A stretch of DNA of 64,000 nt, taken from NCBI GenBank assembly GCA_000635015.1, contig JFMR01000045.1, forward strand, positions 434,001 through 498,000, given 5' to 3'. The position numbers and the translations under genes were made by a program. This document shows positions 1 through 8,367 of the stretch, one piece after another. The notes under the pieces were generated by a model. It saw nothing but the letters and a program-made list of their open reading frames with translations. It was not told where the DNA came from and made no database searches. Position 1 is the stretch's first letter. Each line of letters opens with the position of its first letter. The DNA comes from Prochlorococcus sp. scB243_498I20 (lineage in GTDB: Bacteria; Cyanobacteriota; Cyanobacteriia; PCC-6307; Cyanobiaceae).

Positions 1-6
1 TATCTG

Positions 7-1392
7 ATGGCTGAAGATTTAATTAATAATAAAGATATATATTTCCCCTCAAATTTAGGGACTAATGACAAATTGATTACTCTTCTGAATAGAGCAAGTC
101 AAACTCTTTGTGACTGGTTCTCAAAAGCTGATAAAAATGGTCCTTTACCTTTTGATGAGAGTTTCAATTGTATTATGCCTGAGGAAGAAGGTAATTCTGA
201 GGAAGATTTGTTTTCTGAGATTGAATCTCTTTTGAATAATTCATTTAATCCGGTTCATCCTGGCTCACTAGCTCACCTTGATCCTCCACCTTTAATTTTC
301 TCTATATTGGGAGATTTAATTGCTGCTGGTTTAAATAATAATCTTCTCGCTTACGAGTTATCACCAAGTGTAACTTTGCTTGAGGAATCTTTATGCAAAT
401 GGTTTGCAAAGAAAATAGGGTTTAATGATTTCTCAGGAGGTATAGCTGCTAGCGGAGGTACATTAAGTAATCTGAATGCACTTATTGCAGCCAGAAATAA
501 TGCTGGACTAGCTACTAATCCTAATTCTGTATTACTTGTTAGTGAAGATGCTCATTCTTCTTTCGTTAAATGTATGAGAGTAATGGGTCTTGATACTAGG
601 AATCTTGTCAGGATTAAAACTGATAATCAAGGTCGAATGGATATAAACGATCTTAGAAACTCTTTAGATTTATGTTCAACAGAAAATAAAAAAATATTTG
701 CTATTGTTGCCACCCTTGGGACAACTGTAAGAGGAGCCATTGATCCTATTAAGGAAATAAGTGAAATCTGTAAACAAAGAAACATATGGTTACATATTGA
801 TGGTTCAATTGGAGGAATTTTTGCTATAACTTCTATTCCAATAGAAGGTCTAAATAATATTAATCAGGCTAATTCGATAACGATAAATCCACAAAAAATT
901 ATTGGCATTACAAAGACTTCATCTTTGTTATTGGTTTCAAATATGAGTACTTTAGAAAATACTTTTGATACTGGACTACCATATATAACATCTAAAGAAA
1001 ATATTATAAATAGAGGAGAAATAGGCATACAAGGTTCTAGACCTGCAGAGGTTATCAAACTATGGCTTGGGTTACGTTTTTTAGGTCTTAAAGGAATAGA
1101 AAATATATTAAAATCGTCAATTAAAAGAAAAGATTTTTTTGTAAAAAATATTAGTAAAAATAAATTCGATATATATTCAGGCCCTCTTCATATTGTTTCA
1201 TTCTTACCAAATAAACTTGAGCCAAAAGACTCTGATGCATGGACTCAAACTAAAGTAAATGAGCTAATAAACAATAATTTTATGCTTTCTAGACCAAAAT
1301 TTAAAGGTAAATATTTTTTACGGGTTGTCATGGGAAATTACAATACAAAGGATTCTCATATTGAAGAACTTTTGAGACTTCTAGATGCTTAA
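7..1392 (+). CDS. PLP-dependent group II amino acid decarboxylase family protein
   Basis: A 461-residue pyridoxal-phosphate enzyme of the aromatic-L-amino-acid/glutamate/diaminobutyrate decarboxylase family, which removes the alpha-carboxyl group of an amino acid in the cytosol. Visible landmarks are SGGTLSN near residue 150 (phosphate binding), EDAHSS with His183 (cofactor-ring stacking), HIDGSIGG with Asp265 (pyridine nitrogen), and NPQK with the presumed Schiff-base Lys297. The cofactor-lysine motif is NPQK, where the family usually has DPHK, and the usual aromatic residue after the Lys is missing. The substrate cannot be read from sequence; diaminobutyrate, aspartate or glutamate are possible. 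The ATG at base 7 starts directly at the window edge, so an earlier start cannot be excluded. A 45-residue membrane ORF follows three bases after the stop. Confidence 0.85.
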   Translation: MAEDLINNKDIYFPSNLGTNDKLITLLNRASQTLCDWFSKADKNGPLPFDESFNCIMPEEEGNSEEDLFSEIESLLNNSFNPVHPGSLAHLDPPPLIFSILGDLIAAGLNNNLLAYELSPSVTLLEESLCKWFAKKIGFNDFSGGIAASGGTLSNLNALIAARNNAGLATNPNSVLLVSEDAHSSFVKCMRVMGLDTRNLVRIKTDNQGRMDINDLRNSLDLCSTENKKIFAIVATLGTTVRGAIDPIKEISEICKQRNIWLHIDGSIGGIFAITSIPIEGLNNINQANSITINPQKIIGITKTSSLLLVSNMSTLENTFDTGLPYITSKENIINRGEIGIQGSRPAEVIKLWLGLRFLGLKGIENILKSSIKRKDFFVKNISKNKFDIYSGPLHIVSFLPNKLEPKDSDAWTQTKVNELINNNFMLSRPKFKGKYFLRVVMGNYNTKDSHIEELLRLLDA

Positions 1393-1395
1393 CTA

Positions 1396-1533
1396 ATGAA
1401 TATGGGAAGACCAAAAATTATTGCAATAGTAACAGGGTTTATCTCTATAGCTATTTGCATTGCTTATTTACTATTAATAACTATCTTTGATTTCAGAACT
1501 TATCTAAATGATCAATTATCCAATATTAATTAA
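1396..1533 (+). CDS. Small single-pass membrane protein, 45 aa
   Basis: An ATG-initiated frame of 45 residues lies three bases after the decarboxylase stop and so is probably co-transcribed with it. The sequence begins MNMGRPK and then has a hydrophobic helix from about residue 8 to 31, with a short polar tail ending in LSNIN. Basic N-terminus plus a single helix suggests an N-in inner or thylakoid membrane peptide. The stop at 1531-1533 overlaps the end of the convergent GTPase gene by eight bases. No family recognised. Tight placement and a plausible transmembrane helix support it, but its length makes it uncertain. Confidence 0.5.
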   Translation: MNMGRPKIIAIVTGFISIAICIAYLLLITIFDFRTYLNDQLSNIN

Positions 1534-3025
1534 TAAATGGAGGCAAACTTTTATTTGATTTAAAATATTTTTTCATTTCTATTTTTGAAATAGCTTCTTT
1601 TACGAAATTATCTAAAATATCCTCTCTTTTACTTATTCTATAGATCTTATCTACTACTTCTTGAATTCCTCCATCTCCCCAATCTTGACCATTTTTAAAA
1701 TATTCAATCAAACTTAGTCCTACTATTCTTATTAACCAGCCTGCTGTAACTGATTGTATAGATTTAGATAATATTATTTTAGTCAAGCTTGTAGCTAAAG
1801 CAGGAGAAAGAATGGCGAGACCACCTTTTAGTATTCCTTGCTTAGCCAATACGCTTAGCAATGAAGTCGCCAAATCTTTTGCATCTTTTTTTGTAAGCTT
1901 TATTTCATATATTTTTGATAACTCCATTATCATTTGAAGGTTTACGGAGGTAGTAGTAAGAAAATCAACAGCTGGTAGTGGATTAACTAGAATTACTCCT
2001 CCTGTTATCCACATATATTTATTAATCACTTTATTTGACATTAAATATCTTTGTTCTAGTACGAAATTTTTACTTTTAATACCTAGCTTATTTGATCGAA
2101 AAAGAATATTATCCGCCAATAACTCTTCACCATTATTATCAAGGGTTTCAATTATTTCTCTAAATAAACTTCCTACATCTGGAACTAAATTTAAAGCATC
2201 TGATTTTGTATAAAGAGATTTTTGAGGGATTGCAATTGTTTGAACGACTGAAATTTTATTTTTTCTAGCGGATGTTATAGAAATTATATTTTCTTTGATA
2301 AGGTTATTTTCATCTCTAGACCTCAAATCACATTTATTTAGAACTATTATTATTTTTTTCCTTAATTTTAATAATTCTTTAATTAAATATTTTTCGTATT
2401 TATTTATGTCCTGATCTAACACAAAAAGAACTAAGTCAGAATTTGATGCTTGTAGAATTGTTGATTTTTCTCTTTCTTCTCCTAATTTAGATGGTTCGAA
2501 TAAACCCGGAGTATCAACTATATTAATGTTTCTTTTTAAAATTGGTATACGAATTTTATAGCTATTAATTTGCTTAGTTGTACCTATTTTTGCTGAGGTT
2601 TGTCCGACAATATTTTTCAATAAGGATCTTGCTATAGATGTTTTTCCTGAGGAACCTGCTCCAAAAAGAGTAACTTTATAATCTCCTGTCTTTAATTGGG
2701 ACTCTAGTTTATTTTTTTGGTAATTTAACAATTCAGCTTTTACTTTATCGCTAATTTTTTGATTAATTTTCTCGACTCCTTCCAAACTTATCTTGGCAGC
2801 ACCATATGTATTTTTGAATGAAAGTGTATTTTTCTTATTTTTATATATAACCTTATAAACTATTTTTTTGAATAATTTTTTATCAATTTTATAAAAAATA
2901 TAAATAATTATAATTAAAAATAAAAGAGTATAAATATTTACTATTCTTACAACTATGGATAATAAAATATAAAGAAATAATATAAATACTACATACTTTA
3001 TATACTTTAATTTCAAGTTATTCAT
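1526..3025 (-). CDS. Membrane-anchored Era/TrmE-like GTPase with C-terminal DUF697-like region
   Basis: A GTP-binding protein of 499 residues from the ATG at 3025. It has two N-terminal transmembrane segments (about 10-50), then a G domain: P-loop GAGSSGKTS near 122-130, G2 threonines (IGTTK), G3 DTPGL near 171-175 and G4 NKCD near 230-233. The C-terminal third, with hydrophobic stretches around GGVILVNPLPAVDF, resembles the DUF697 region of cyanobacterial GTPases. The P-loop carries SS where GxxxxGK[ST] proteins often have N or K. A longer start at 3094 (522 aa) would overlap lspA by 68 bases. The 3025 start sits one base after the lspA stop, so it is preferred. Likely operon bioY-lspA-GTPase. 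Cellular role unknown. Confidence 0.85.
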   Translation of the reverse strand: MNNLKLKYIKYVVFILFLYILLSIVVRIVNIYTLLFLIIIIYIFYKIDKKLFKKIVYKVIYKNKKNTLSFKNTYGAAKISLEGVEKINQKISDKVKAELLNYQKNKLESQLKTGDYKVTLFGAGSSGKTSIARSLLKNIVGQTSAKIGTTKQINSYKIRIPILKRNINIVDTPGLFEPSKLGEEREKSTILQASNSDLVLFVLDQDINKYEKYLIKELLKLRKKIIIVLNKCDLRSRDENNLIKENIISITSARKNKISVVQTIAIPQKSLYTKSDALNLVPDVGSLFREIIETLDNNGEELLADNILFRSNKLGIKSKNFVLEQRYLMSNKVINKYMWITGGVILVNPLPAVDFLTTTSVNLQMIMELSKIYEIKLTKKDAKDLATSLLSVLAKQGILKGGLAILSPALATSLTKIILSKSIQSVTAGWLIRIVGLSLIEYFKNGQDWGDGGIQEVVDKIYRISKREDILDNFVKEAISKIEMKKYFKSNKSLPPFIN

Positions 3026-3026
3026 T

Positions 3027-3485
3027 TTATCGATTATTTTTAAAAATTTTATACAGTAAAATAATGAAACCAATATTAATAGACATATCAGCAATATTAA
3101 ATACTGGAAAATTTATAATATTCAAATTTATAAAATCAACTACAAAACCTTTATAAATCCTATCTATACCATTACCAACAGTTCCACCAAGAATAAAGCT
3201 ATAAGAAAATAGATCAAGGGAATTTAAGGTATATTTCCTAAATATTAAATATATAAGTAATATTGAAAAAATAATACTTATTAAAGATAAAAATATTCTA
3301 CTACCACTTAATATATTAAATGCTGCCCCGTAATTTTTTACAAAGTCTAATTTGAATAAAAGAAAATCTTTATTGATAAATAATTTCTTATTATAAGATA
3401 TTAAATATTTCGTAAATTGATCTACTAGAACAATAAAAATACTTAATGATAAAAAATATAATTTTGTTTGTAGTTTATTAATCAT
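3027..3485 (-). CDS. lspA: Lipoprotein signal peptidase (signal peptidase II)
   Basis: Membrane aspartic protease that cuts the signal peptide from prolipoproteins after lipidation of the +1 cysteine. At 152 residues it is normal for the family. Four hydrophobic helices are visible, with the conserved NYGAAFN block at 51-57, GNGIDR at 104-109 and FNIAD at 129-133; Asp108 and Asp133 are the expected catalytic pair. The start codon overlaps the bioY stop by one base and the GTPase start follows its own stop by one base, so the three genes are probably translationally coupled. A probable substrate in this window is the LptC-like lipoprotein near 56.2 kb. Confidence 0.95.
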   Translation of the reverse strand: MINKLQTKLYFLSLSIFIVLVDQFTKYLISYNKKLFINKDFLLFKLDFVKNYGAAFNILSGSRIFLSLISIIFSILLIYLIFRKYTLNSLDLFSYSFILGGTVGNGIDRIYKGFVVDFINLNIINFPVFNIADMSINIGFIILLYKIFKNNR

Positions 3486-4054
3486 TAATTGTTATTTTTG
3501 AAACGTTCTATAGGTTTAATAAGTAATAAAAGTGGAAAAAGCATTAAAAAATGATATCCAATCTTACCTAATGAGTATCTCCCTAAATTATATAAAAATA
3601 AATTAAATTGACTGTAGAATATTATCTGTATGAAGTTGTAAAATATTCCAGTTAAATGCATAGCAACTATTGCTATAAATCCATTTTTTAAAAAGTTACC
3701 AACGTTTATTTTATTCCTATTATTTAAATTATCAATTATTTTGATTAATGGATAATAACCTAATAAATAACCAAAATTTGGAGTGAGCAAATAACCTATT
3801 GAACCTCCTTTATGAAAGACAGGAAAAATAAATAACCCCAAAATTATATATATTGAAAACGCTCTGAATATAACTTTTTTATGAAATATAAGTGTTAATA
3901 AAATTATGGTTGGAATTTGCCATGTGATGGGCAACTCAAAGTTATTACTAGATTTATAGATAAAAGGTAGTGGAATATAAAAAGGTAACATTGATGTTAT
4001 TACAAGTGATTGAAGACTCACCAGTATCTCAATTAATTTATAAAAATTGAGCAT
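3485..4054 (-). CDS. bioY: BioY family biotin transporter S component
   Basis: Integral membrane substrate-binding component of an energy-coupling-factor biotin transporter. The 189-residue protein is almost entirely hydrophobic, with about six helices, and contains the BioY-type segment GSIGYLLTPNFGYLLGY near residues 83-99. No EcfA/EcfT energising genes are adjacent. BioY can be solitary or share a module elsewhere. It is first in a compact minus-strand run with lspA and the GTPase. Family assignment is good; substrate is inferred from the family. Confidence 0.85.
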   Translation of the reverse strand: MLNFYKLIEILVSLQSLVITSMLPFYIPLPFIYKSSNNFELPITWQIPTIILLTLIFHKKVIFRAFSIYIILGLFIFPVFHKGGSIGYLLTPNFGYLLGYYPLIKIIDNLNNRNKINVGNFLKNGFIAIVAMHLTGIFYNFIQIIFYSQFNLFLYNLGRYSLGKIGYHFLMLFPLLLLIKPIERFKNNN

Positions 4055-4069
4055 TATTATAAATTCTAT

Positions 4070-5302
4070 TTATAAACTTCTTAATGCAACAATTGGATCT
4101 AATTTAGAAGCTCTTTTTGCAGGTAAAACTCCAAAGATTAAACCTATTGATCCTGAAATGATCATGGTGGAAAAAGTAGTTGTAATTCCTACCGATGCCG
4201 GAAGTGGTGTTATAAGAGATAAAAGAAAAACACCTGATAATCCCGTTGTTGTTCCAATTAATCCTCCAATTGTAGATAAAATCAATGCCTCAATTAAAAA
4301 TTGAATTAATATATCTGACTGTTTAGCTCCTATTGCTTTTCTAAGTCCAATTTCTTCAGTCCTTTCGCTTACAGAAACGAGCATAATATTCATGATTCCT
4401 ATGCCTCCAACCACTAAAGATACTGCCCCAATACCTGCCAATAAGAACGTTAGTCCACTTGTTATGTTGGTTACTATATTAAGCGCATCTTCCTGTGATC
4501 TAACCGCAAAATCATCATCTCTTATTATTTTATGTCTTTGCCTTAATAAGTTAGTAATCTGAAATTTTGCGGCACTAGTTGCATTTTTATTTATCGCTTC
4601 AACACTAATGAAGCTTAAACTTACTCCATAAGTCGGGTCCTTCCCTGTAATCCTGTTGACCATAGTGGTTAATGGAATATAAGCATTTTTGTCTTGATTA
4701 CTCCCAAATACAGCCCCTTTGGGTTTTAATATTCCAATAATTTCATAAGTATGGTCTTTAATTCTGATTTTTTTCCCAAGTGATGAAGATTTATCTTTGA
4801 AAAATTCGTCTTTAAGATCAGGACCTATCACAACATAACTTCTTGCACTATTAACATCACTTTTTGATAAAAATCTACCCTTATCTACTTCAAAGCTTCT
4901 TACTTCAAGAAATTCAGGAGTAACTCCAGCAATTGATATATTTAAACTTTTAGAATTTGATTGCACTATTTCGTTAGCAGAGATTTGAGGCGCTACTTTT
5001 TTAACTGTTGGTACTTGGTTGCTTATTGCTATTGCATCTTCTAAAACAAGGTTTTTAGGAAATGAAATACCTCTTCTTCTTGTGTCATTATTTCCGGGGA
5101 CAATGAATAAAACATTGGCACCTAAATTACTTAGTTGGTTCTTGGCTAATGTTTGAGCACCTCTACCAAGTCCAACAAGTGTAATAACTGAGGCATTTCC
5201 TATAATTATTCCAAGCATTGTTAACGAACTTCTCAATTTGTTCGAAACTAAAGTTTTTGTTGCCATGCTTAAGGCTTCTTTTATTGAAATATTCCTAGAC
5301 AT
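4070..5302 (-). CDS. MacB/FtsX-family ABC transporter permease
   Basis: A 410-residue permease with the MacB layout: a transmembrane helix near residues 22-45 following KLRSSLTMLGIIIGN, a long extracytoplasmic domain (about 50-280), then three C-terminal helices beginning at LTFLLAGIGAVSLVVGGIGIMN and containing ERTEEIGLRKAIGA. This family works by mechanotransmission with an ATPase and periplasmic partner. Neither is encoded next to it. It overlaps the end of pyruvate kinase by eight bases, so the two are probably co-transcribed despite unrelated functions. Substrate unknown; macrolide or lipoprotein export should not be assumed. Confidence 0.85.
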   Translation of the reverse strand: MSRNISIKEALSMATKTLVSNKLRSSLTMLGIIIGNASVITLVGLGRGAQTLAKNQLSNLGANVLFIVPGNNDTRRRGISFPKNLVLEDAIAISNQVPTVKKVAPQISANEIVQSNSKSLNISIAGVTPEFLEVRSFEVDKGRFLSKSDVNSARSYVVIGPDLKDEFFKDKSSSLGKKIRIKDHTYEIIGILKPKGAVFGSNQDKNAYIPLTTMVNRITGKDPTYGVSLSFISVEAINKNATSAAKFQITNLLRQRHKIIRDDDFAVRSQEDALNIVTNITSGLTFLLAGIGAVSLVVGGIGIMNIMLVSVSERTEEIGLRKAIGAKQSDILIQFLIEALILSTIGGLIGTTTGLSGVFLLSLITPLPASVGITTTFSTMIISGSIGLIFGVLPAKRASKLDPIVALRSL

Positions 5303-7085
5303 ATTTGTATTTATCTACTGCATCATCATCTTCAATTTGTCCCATGTATATTACTCCTTCATTAAGTTGGAGTGTAATAAGGTCGCCATTGCTGATTTGA
5401 TGATTATCAATATTTTCTAAATTACAAATTGTAGAAATCTTTTTATTATTTTTATTAAAAAAAGCATAAACATCATTTACATTTTGGTTGGTAACAATGC
5501 CGGCAATATTATTACTTAGTGGAATATTCTTCATTAATTCCTTCGGAACAAATAATATTTCTCCTGGGCAAATTAGGGATATATCAAGATTATTTTTAAT
5601 TATTCTTGCTTTACCTGTAACACCAATTTCCCCTATTGAAATTCCTCTTGATACTATCTTTCTAACTAAACCTACTTTTATTAAATCTGTAGAGCCGCTA
5701 ATTCCAGTTAATGTACCCGCAGTTTGAACTACTAAATCTCCTTGATTTAGGATCCCCATCTCTTGAGCAATTTGCATAGCTAAACTAAAAGTTTTTGCTG
5801 TTCTTTCATCATTTTTAACTACTATTGGGGTAACTCCCCAAACAAGTTGTAATCTTCTCGCTACACTTCTTTCTGTAGTAGTTGCCAAGATAGGTGTTGG
5901 TGGTCTGAACTTACTTACATTTCGAGCGGTAGAACCTGATTTAGTTAAAGGGATTATAGCTCCTGCATCAAGTTGTCTAGCTATATTACTTACTGCTGCG
6001 CTAATAGCATTTGGGATCGTACTAGGTAAGTGACTTTCAATAGCCTTAAGTGGATAATCCCTTTCAATTCTTCTTGCTATGGTTGCCATCGTTTCAACTG
6101 CTTCTACAGGATAATCGCCAACTGCTGTTTCGTTTGAAAGCATTACAGCATCTGTACCATCCAGAATTGCATTCGCAACATCACTAACTTCGGCCCTAGT
6201 TGGTCTTGGGTTAGAAGCCATAGAATCAAGCATTTGAGTCGCTGTAATTATTGGGATACCTAATGAATTAGCTTTTCTTATTAACTCCTTTTGTAAAAGA
6301 GGAACTTCTTCAGCAGGCATTTCTACTCCCAAATCACCTCTTGCAACCATAACCCCATCACATAAGGGTAATACTGTATCAATCTGATCAATTGCTTCAA
6401 ATTTTTCTATTTTTGCGACTACAGGAGTTGAATGCCCATTTTTGTTTATTAAATTTTTTATTTCATTTATATCAGATGGATTTCTTACGAAACTAAGTGC
6501 TATCCAATCAACTCCTTCAGATAAACCGAATTTTAAATCCTCTTTATCTTTTTCTGTTAATGCTTTTACTGATAGTTGAACATCTGGAAAATTAACACCT
6601 TTATTATTTGAAAGAACCCCTCCTACAGTTACCATACAATCCAAATTATTAGCTTTTGTATCAACTTTTTCTACAATCATTTCTATTTTTCCATCATCTA
6701 AAAGTATTCTTTTCCCTTCGCTAACTTCTTGAGAAAGTTTGTCGTAGGTTACATTTGCAATAGTATTTGTACATTCGACTTCATTTGATGTCAGTGTGAA
6801 TTTATCGCCTTTTTTAACTTTTACTGGCCCATCTTTAAAGCGCCCTAATCGTATTTTAGGTCCTTGAAGATCTTGCAATATTCCAATATCTATATCTAAC
6901 TTTTTTGATACTTCCCTTATTGTTTTTATTCTTTCAGCATGATCTTTATGATCTCCATGTGAGAAATTTAATCTGAATGTTGTTACTCCTGCCTTAATTA
7001 AATTTGTAATTATCTCTTCAGATTGAGTTGCAGGTCCAATAGTTGCTACTATTTTTGTTCTTCTTTTTAAATCAATATTCGACAT
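5295..7085 (-). CDS. pyk: Pyruvate kinase with C-terminal extension
   Basis: Catalyses phosphoenolpyruvate + ADP to pyruvate + ATP at the end of glycolysis. Landmarks are FRLNFSHG near 37-44, LQDLQGPKIR near 70, the active-site KIEKFE with Lys225 and Glu227, ARGDLGVE near 248, and the LSNETAVGDYP segment near 316-326. The protein is 596 residues. About 110 residues beyond the usual ~475-residue core form a swivelling PEP-utiliser-like domain (GEILFVPKE, GIVTNQN, GDLITLQLNEG), as in other long bacterial pyruvate kinases. It starts 61 bases from the divergent MazG-like gene. Confidence 0.97.
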   Translation of the reverse strand: MSNIDLKRRTKIVATIGPATQSEEIITNLIKAGVTTFRLNFSHGDHKDHAERIKTIREVSKKLDIDIGILQDLQGPKIRLGRFKDGPVKVKKGDKFTLTSNEVECTNTIANVTYDKLSQEVSEGKRILLDDGKIEMIVEKVDTKANNLDCMVTVGGVLSNNKGVNFPDVQLSVKALTEKDKEDLKFGLSEGVDWIALSFVRNPSDINEIKNLINKNGHSTPVVAKIEKFEAIDQIDTVLPLCDGVMVARGDLGVEMPAEEVPLLQKELIRKANSLGIPIITATQMLDSMASNPRPTRAEVSDVANAILDGTDAVMLSNETAVGDYPVEAVETMATIARRIERDYPLKAIESHLPSTIPNAISAAVSNIARQLDAGAIIPLTKSGSTARNVSKFRPPTPILATTTERSVARRLQLVWGVTPIVVKNDERTAKTFSLAMQIAQEMGILNQGDLVVQTAGTLTGISGSTDLIKVGLVRKIVSRGISIGEIGVTGKARIIKNNLDISLICPGEILFVPKELMKNIPLSNNIAGIVTNQNVNDVYAFFNKNNKKISTICNLENIDNHQISNGDLITLQLNEGVIYMGQIEDDDAVDKYKYV

Positions 7086-7146
7086 ATATAGATAATATTG
7101 CTAGATATAAATAAATTTACCATACCCAAAGTTAGTTATTTAAGTC

Positions 7147-7476
7147 ATGGATTTTAAAACTTATCAGAAAAAAGCAAGAGAAACAGCACAATATCCAGAT
7201 TTAGGTTCAAATAATATTTATCCAACTCTCGGTTTAGTGGGAGAGGCTGGTGAGGTGGCAGAAAAAGTGAAAAAGGTTATAAGAGATAAAAATGGAGTAT
7301 TTGATAACGAATCAAAATTAGGTATTAAAAAAGAGTTAGGAGATGTTTTGTGGTACGTATCAAATCTTTGTACAGAATTAAATTTCAATTTAGAGGATGT
7401 AGCATTACAAAACCTAGAAAAATTAAAATTAAGAGCTTCTAAAGGCAAGATAAGTGGTTCTGGAGATAATAGATAA
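7147..7476 (+). CDS. MazG-like nucleotide pyrophosphohydrolase
   Basis: A 109-residue single-domain all-alpha NTP pyrophosphohydrolase related to MazG. Metal-binding acidic motifs are visible as GLVGEAGEVAEKV near residues 28-41 and KELGDVLWYVSNLC near 65-78, the EExxE/ExxD pattern of the superfamily. Such enzymes hydrolyse nucleoside triphosphates to the monophosphate and pyrophosphate, often for house-cleaning of non-canonical dNTPs. Length fits a stand-alone MazG rather than the ~260-residue duplicated form. It is divergent from pyk and convergent with the YggT gene two bases downstream. Confidence 0.85.
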   Translation: MDFKTYQKKARETAQYPDLGSNNIYPTLGLVGEAGEVAEKVKKVIRDKNGVFDNESKLGIKKELGDVLWYVSNLCTELNFNLEDVALQNLEKLKLRASKGKISGSGDNR

Positions 7477-7478
7477 AT

Positions 7479-7757
7479 TCAGCTATAACCAAGGCTTGCA
7501 TACTGAAGATTTGTAATTAAATTTTGAATTACATTTAAAAGTAAAAAAGCTAACAAAGATGAAATATCAAATCCACCTATTGGAGGGATAATACCTCTAA
7601 AAATGTTTAAATAAGGATCTGTGATAGAAGTTAATGCAGATAAAACACCGTTACTCCAATCAATACCTGGAAACCATGTAAGTAAAATTCTTATTATCAA
7701 TATGAAAGAATAAATTGATAAAGTTTGACCCAGAACTGCAAAAATCTCAGATAACAT
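7479..7757 (-). CDS. YggT/YlmG family membrane protein
   Basis: A 92-residue two-helix membrane protein with the typical YGGT pattern: LIIRILLTWFPGIDW near 21-35, ITDPYLNIFRGIIPPIGGFDISSLLAFLLL spread over residues 46-75 and a terminal hydrophobic segment. Cyanobacterial and plastid YlmG homologues influence nucleoid or thylakoid organisation and cytochrome b6 maturation. Which role applies here is not evident. It is downstream of scpB with a 37-base gap on the same strand. Confidence 0.85.
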   Translation of the reverse strand: MLSEIFAVLGQTLSIYSFILIIRILLTWFPGIDWSNGVLSALTSITDPYLNIFRGIIPPIGGFDISSLLAFLLLNVIQNLITNLQYASLGYS

Positions 7758-7794
7758 TATATTGTCATATTTGCTTCATTCTAACATTTACTTA

Positions 7795-8256
7795 TTATTG
7801 CTGCTTATTGTTATCGCTCCCTATATTTGAGAGATATTCATTACTTACAGCAAAAGTTTGAAAAAACTTTTCTGATAATGATAGCCAATATGATCTACCA
7901 TCTTTTTGCTTCCGTTTGACGATGAATTTCTTTTCTAATAATTCTTTAATATGATCATAAGCACCTGAACCTCGAAGAAGTATAAGATCCGATTGGAGGA
8001 TCTTTTTTTTGATCGCAATAGTTGCCAATGTCCTTAATTCGGATGTTTTCAAATCAGAAGGAAGTAAATCATCGACGAATTCATTAAGACTAGATTTTAG
8101 TTCGAGAGAAAAACTGTTATTAACTGCATTTAATTCAATAGCGGAGTTCGGATTAGAGTATTTATTTTTTAGATCTTTAATTGCATCATTTATTGAGTTC
8201 ATATCAGAATTAGTAATTTCTGAAAGATCCTTTTTTGTTATTGGTCTGCCCTTCAA
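7795..8256 (-). CDS. scpB: Segregation and condensation protein B, start uncertain
   Basis: ScpB is the winged-helix partner of the SMC-ScpA chromosome-organising complex. Visible family features are the first wHTH segment GRPITKKDLSEI, the second beginning SELRTLATIAIKKKILQSDL and the wing containing LLRGSGAYDHIKELLEKKFI. The 8256 start is a TTG encoding a residue in the middle of a conserved helix. The same frame stays open upstream to 8361 and translates as DIDLVTKVEAVLYLKG, which is clearly ScpB-like. No ATG, GTG or further TTG exists in that extension, so the real start is probably a non-standard codon such as ATT near 8337 or 8346. Product certain enough; start unresolved. Confidence 0.85.
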   Translation of the reverse strand: MKGRPITKKDLSEITNSDMNSINDAIKDLKNKYSNPNSAIELNAVNNSFSLELKSSLNEFVDDLLPSDLKTSELRTLATIAIKKKILQSDLILLRGSGAYDHIKELLEKKFIVKRKQKDGRSYWLSLSEKFFQTFAVSNEYLSNIGSDNNKQQ

Positions 8257-8367
8257 ATATAGAACAGCTTCAACTTTAGTAACTAGATCTATATCAGATA
8301 TTGGCGTGGTATTTTGATCAGATTGATTGATTTTAATTACCGAAATCTTTCCTAATTTACCTTAAAT

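Noticed and set aside
3026-3094. Longer start for the membrane GTPase
   Set aside because: It would overlap lspA by 68 bases, while the ATG at 3025 sits right after the lspA stop.
4047-4304. Plus-strand 85-residue frame over the 3' part of the MacB-like permease gene
   Set aside because: It is antisense to a conserved permease and overlaps the bioY start; the product shows no family resemblance.
7218-7448. Minus-strand 76-residue frame within the MazG-like gene
   Set aside because: Fully contained in a conserved gene, with no start context.
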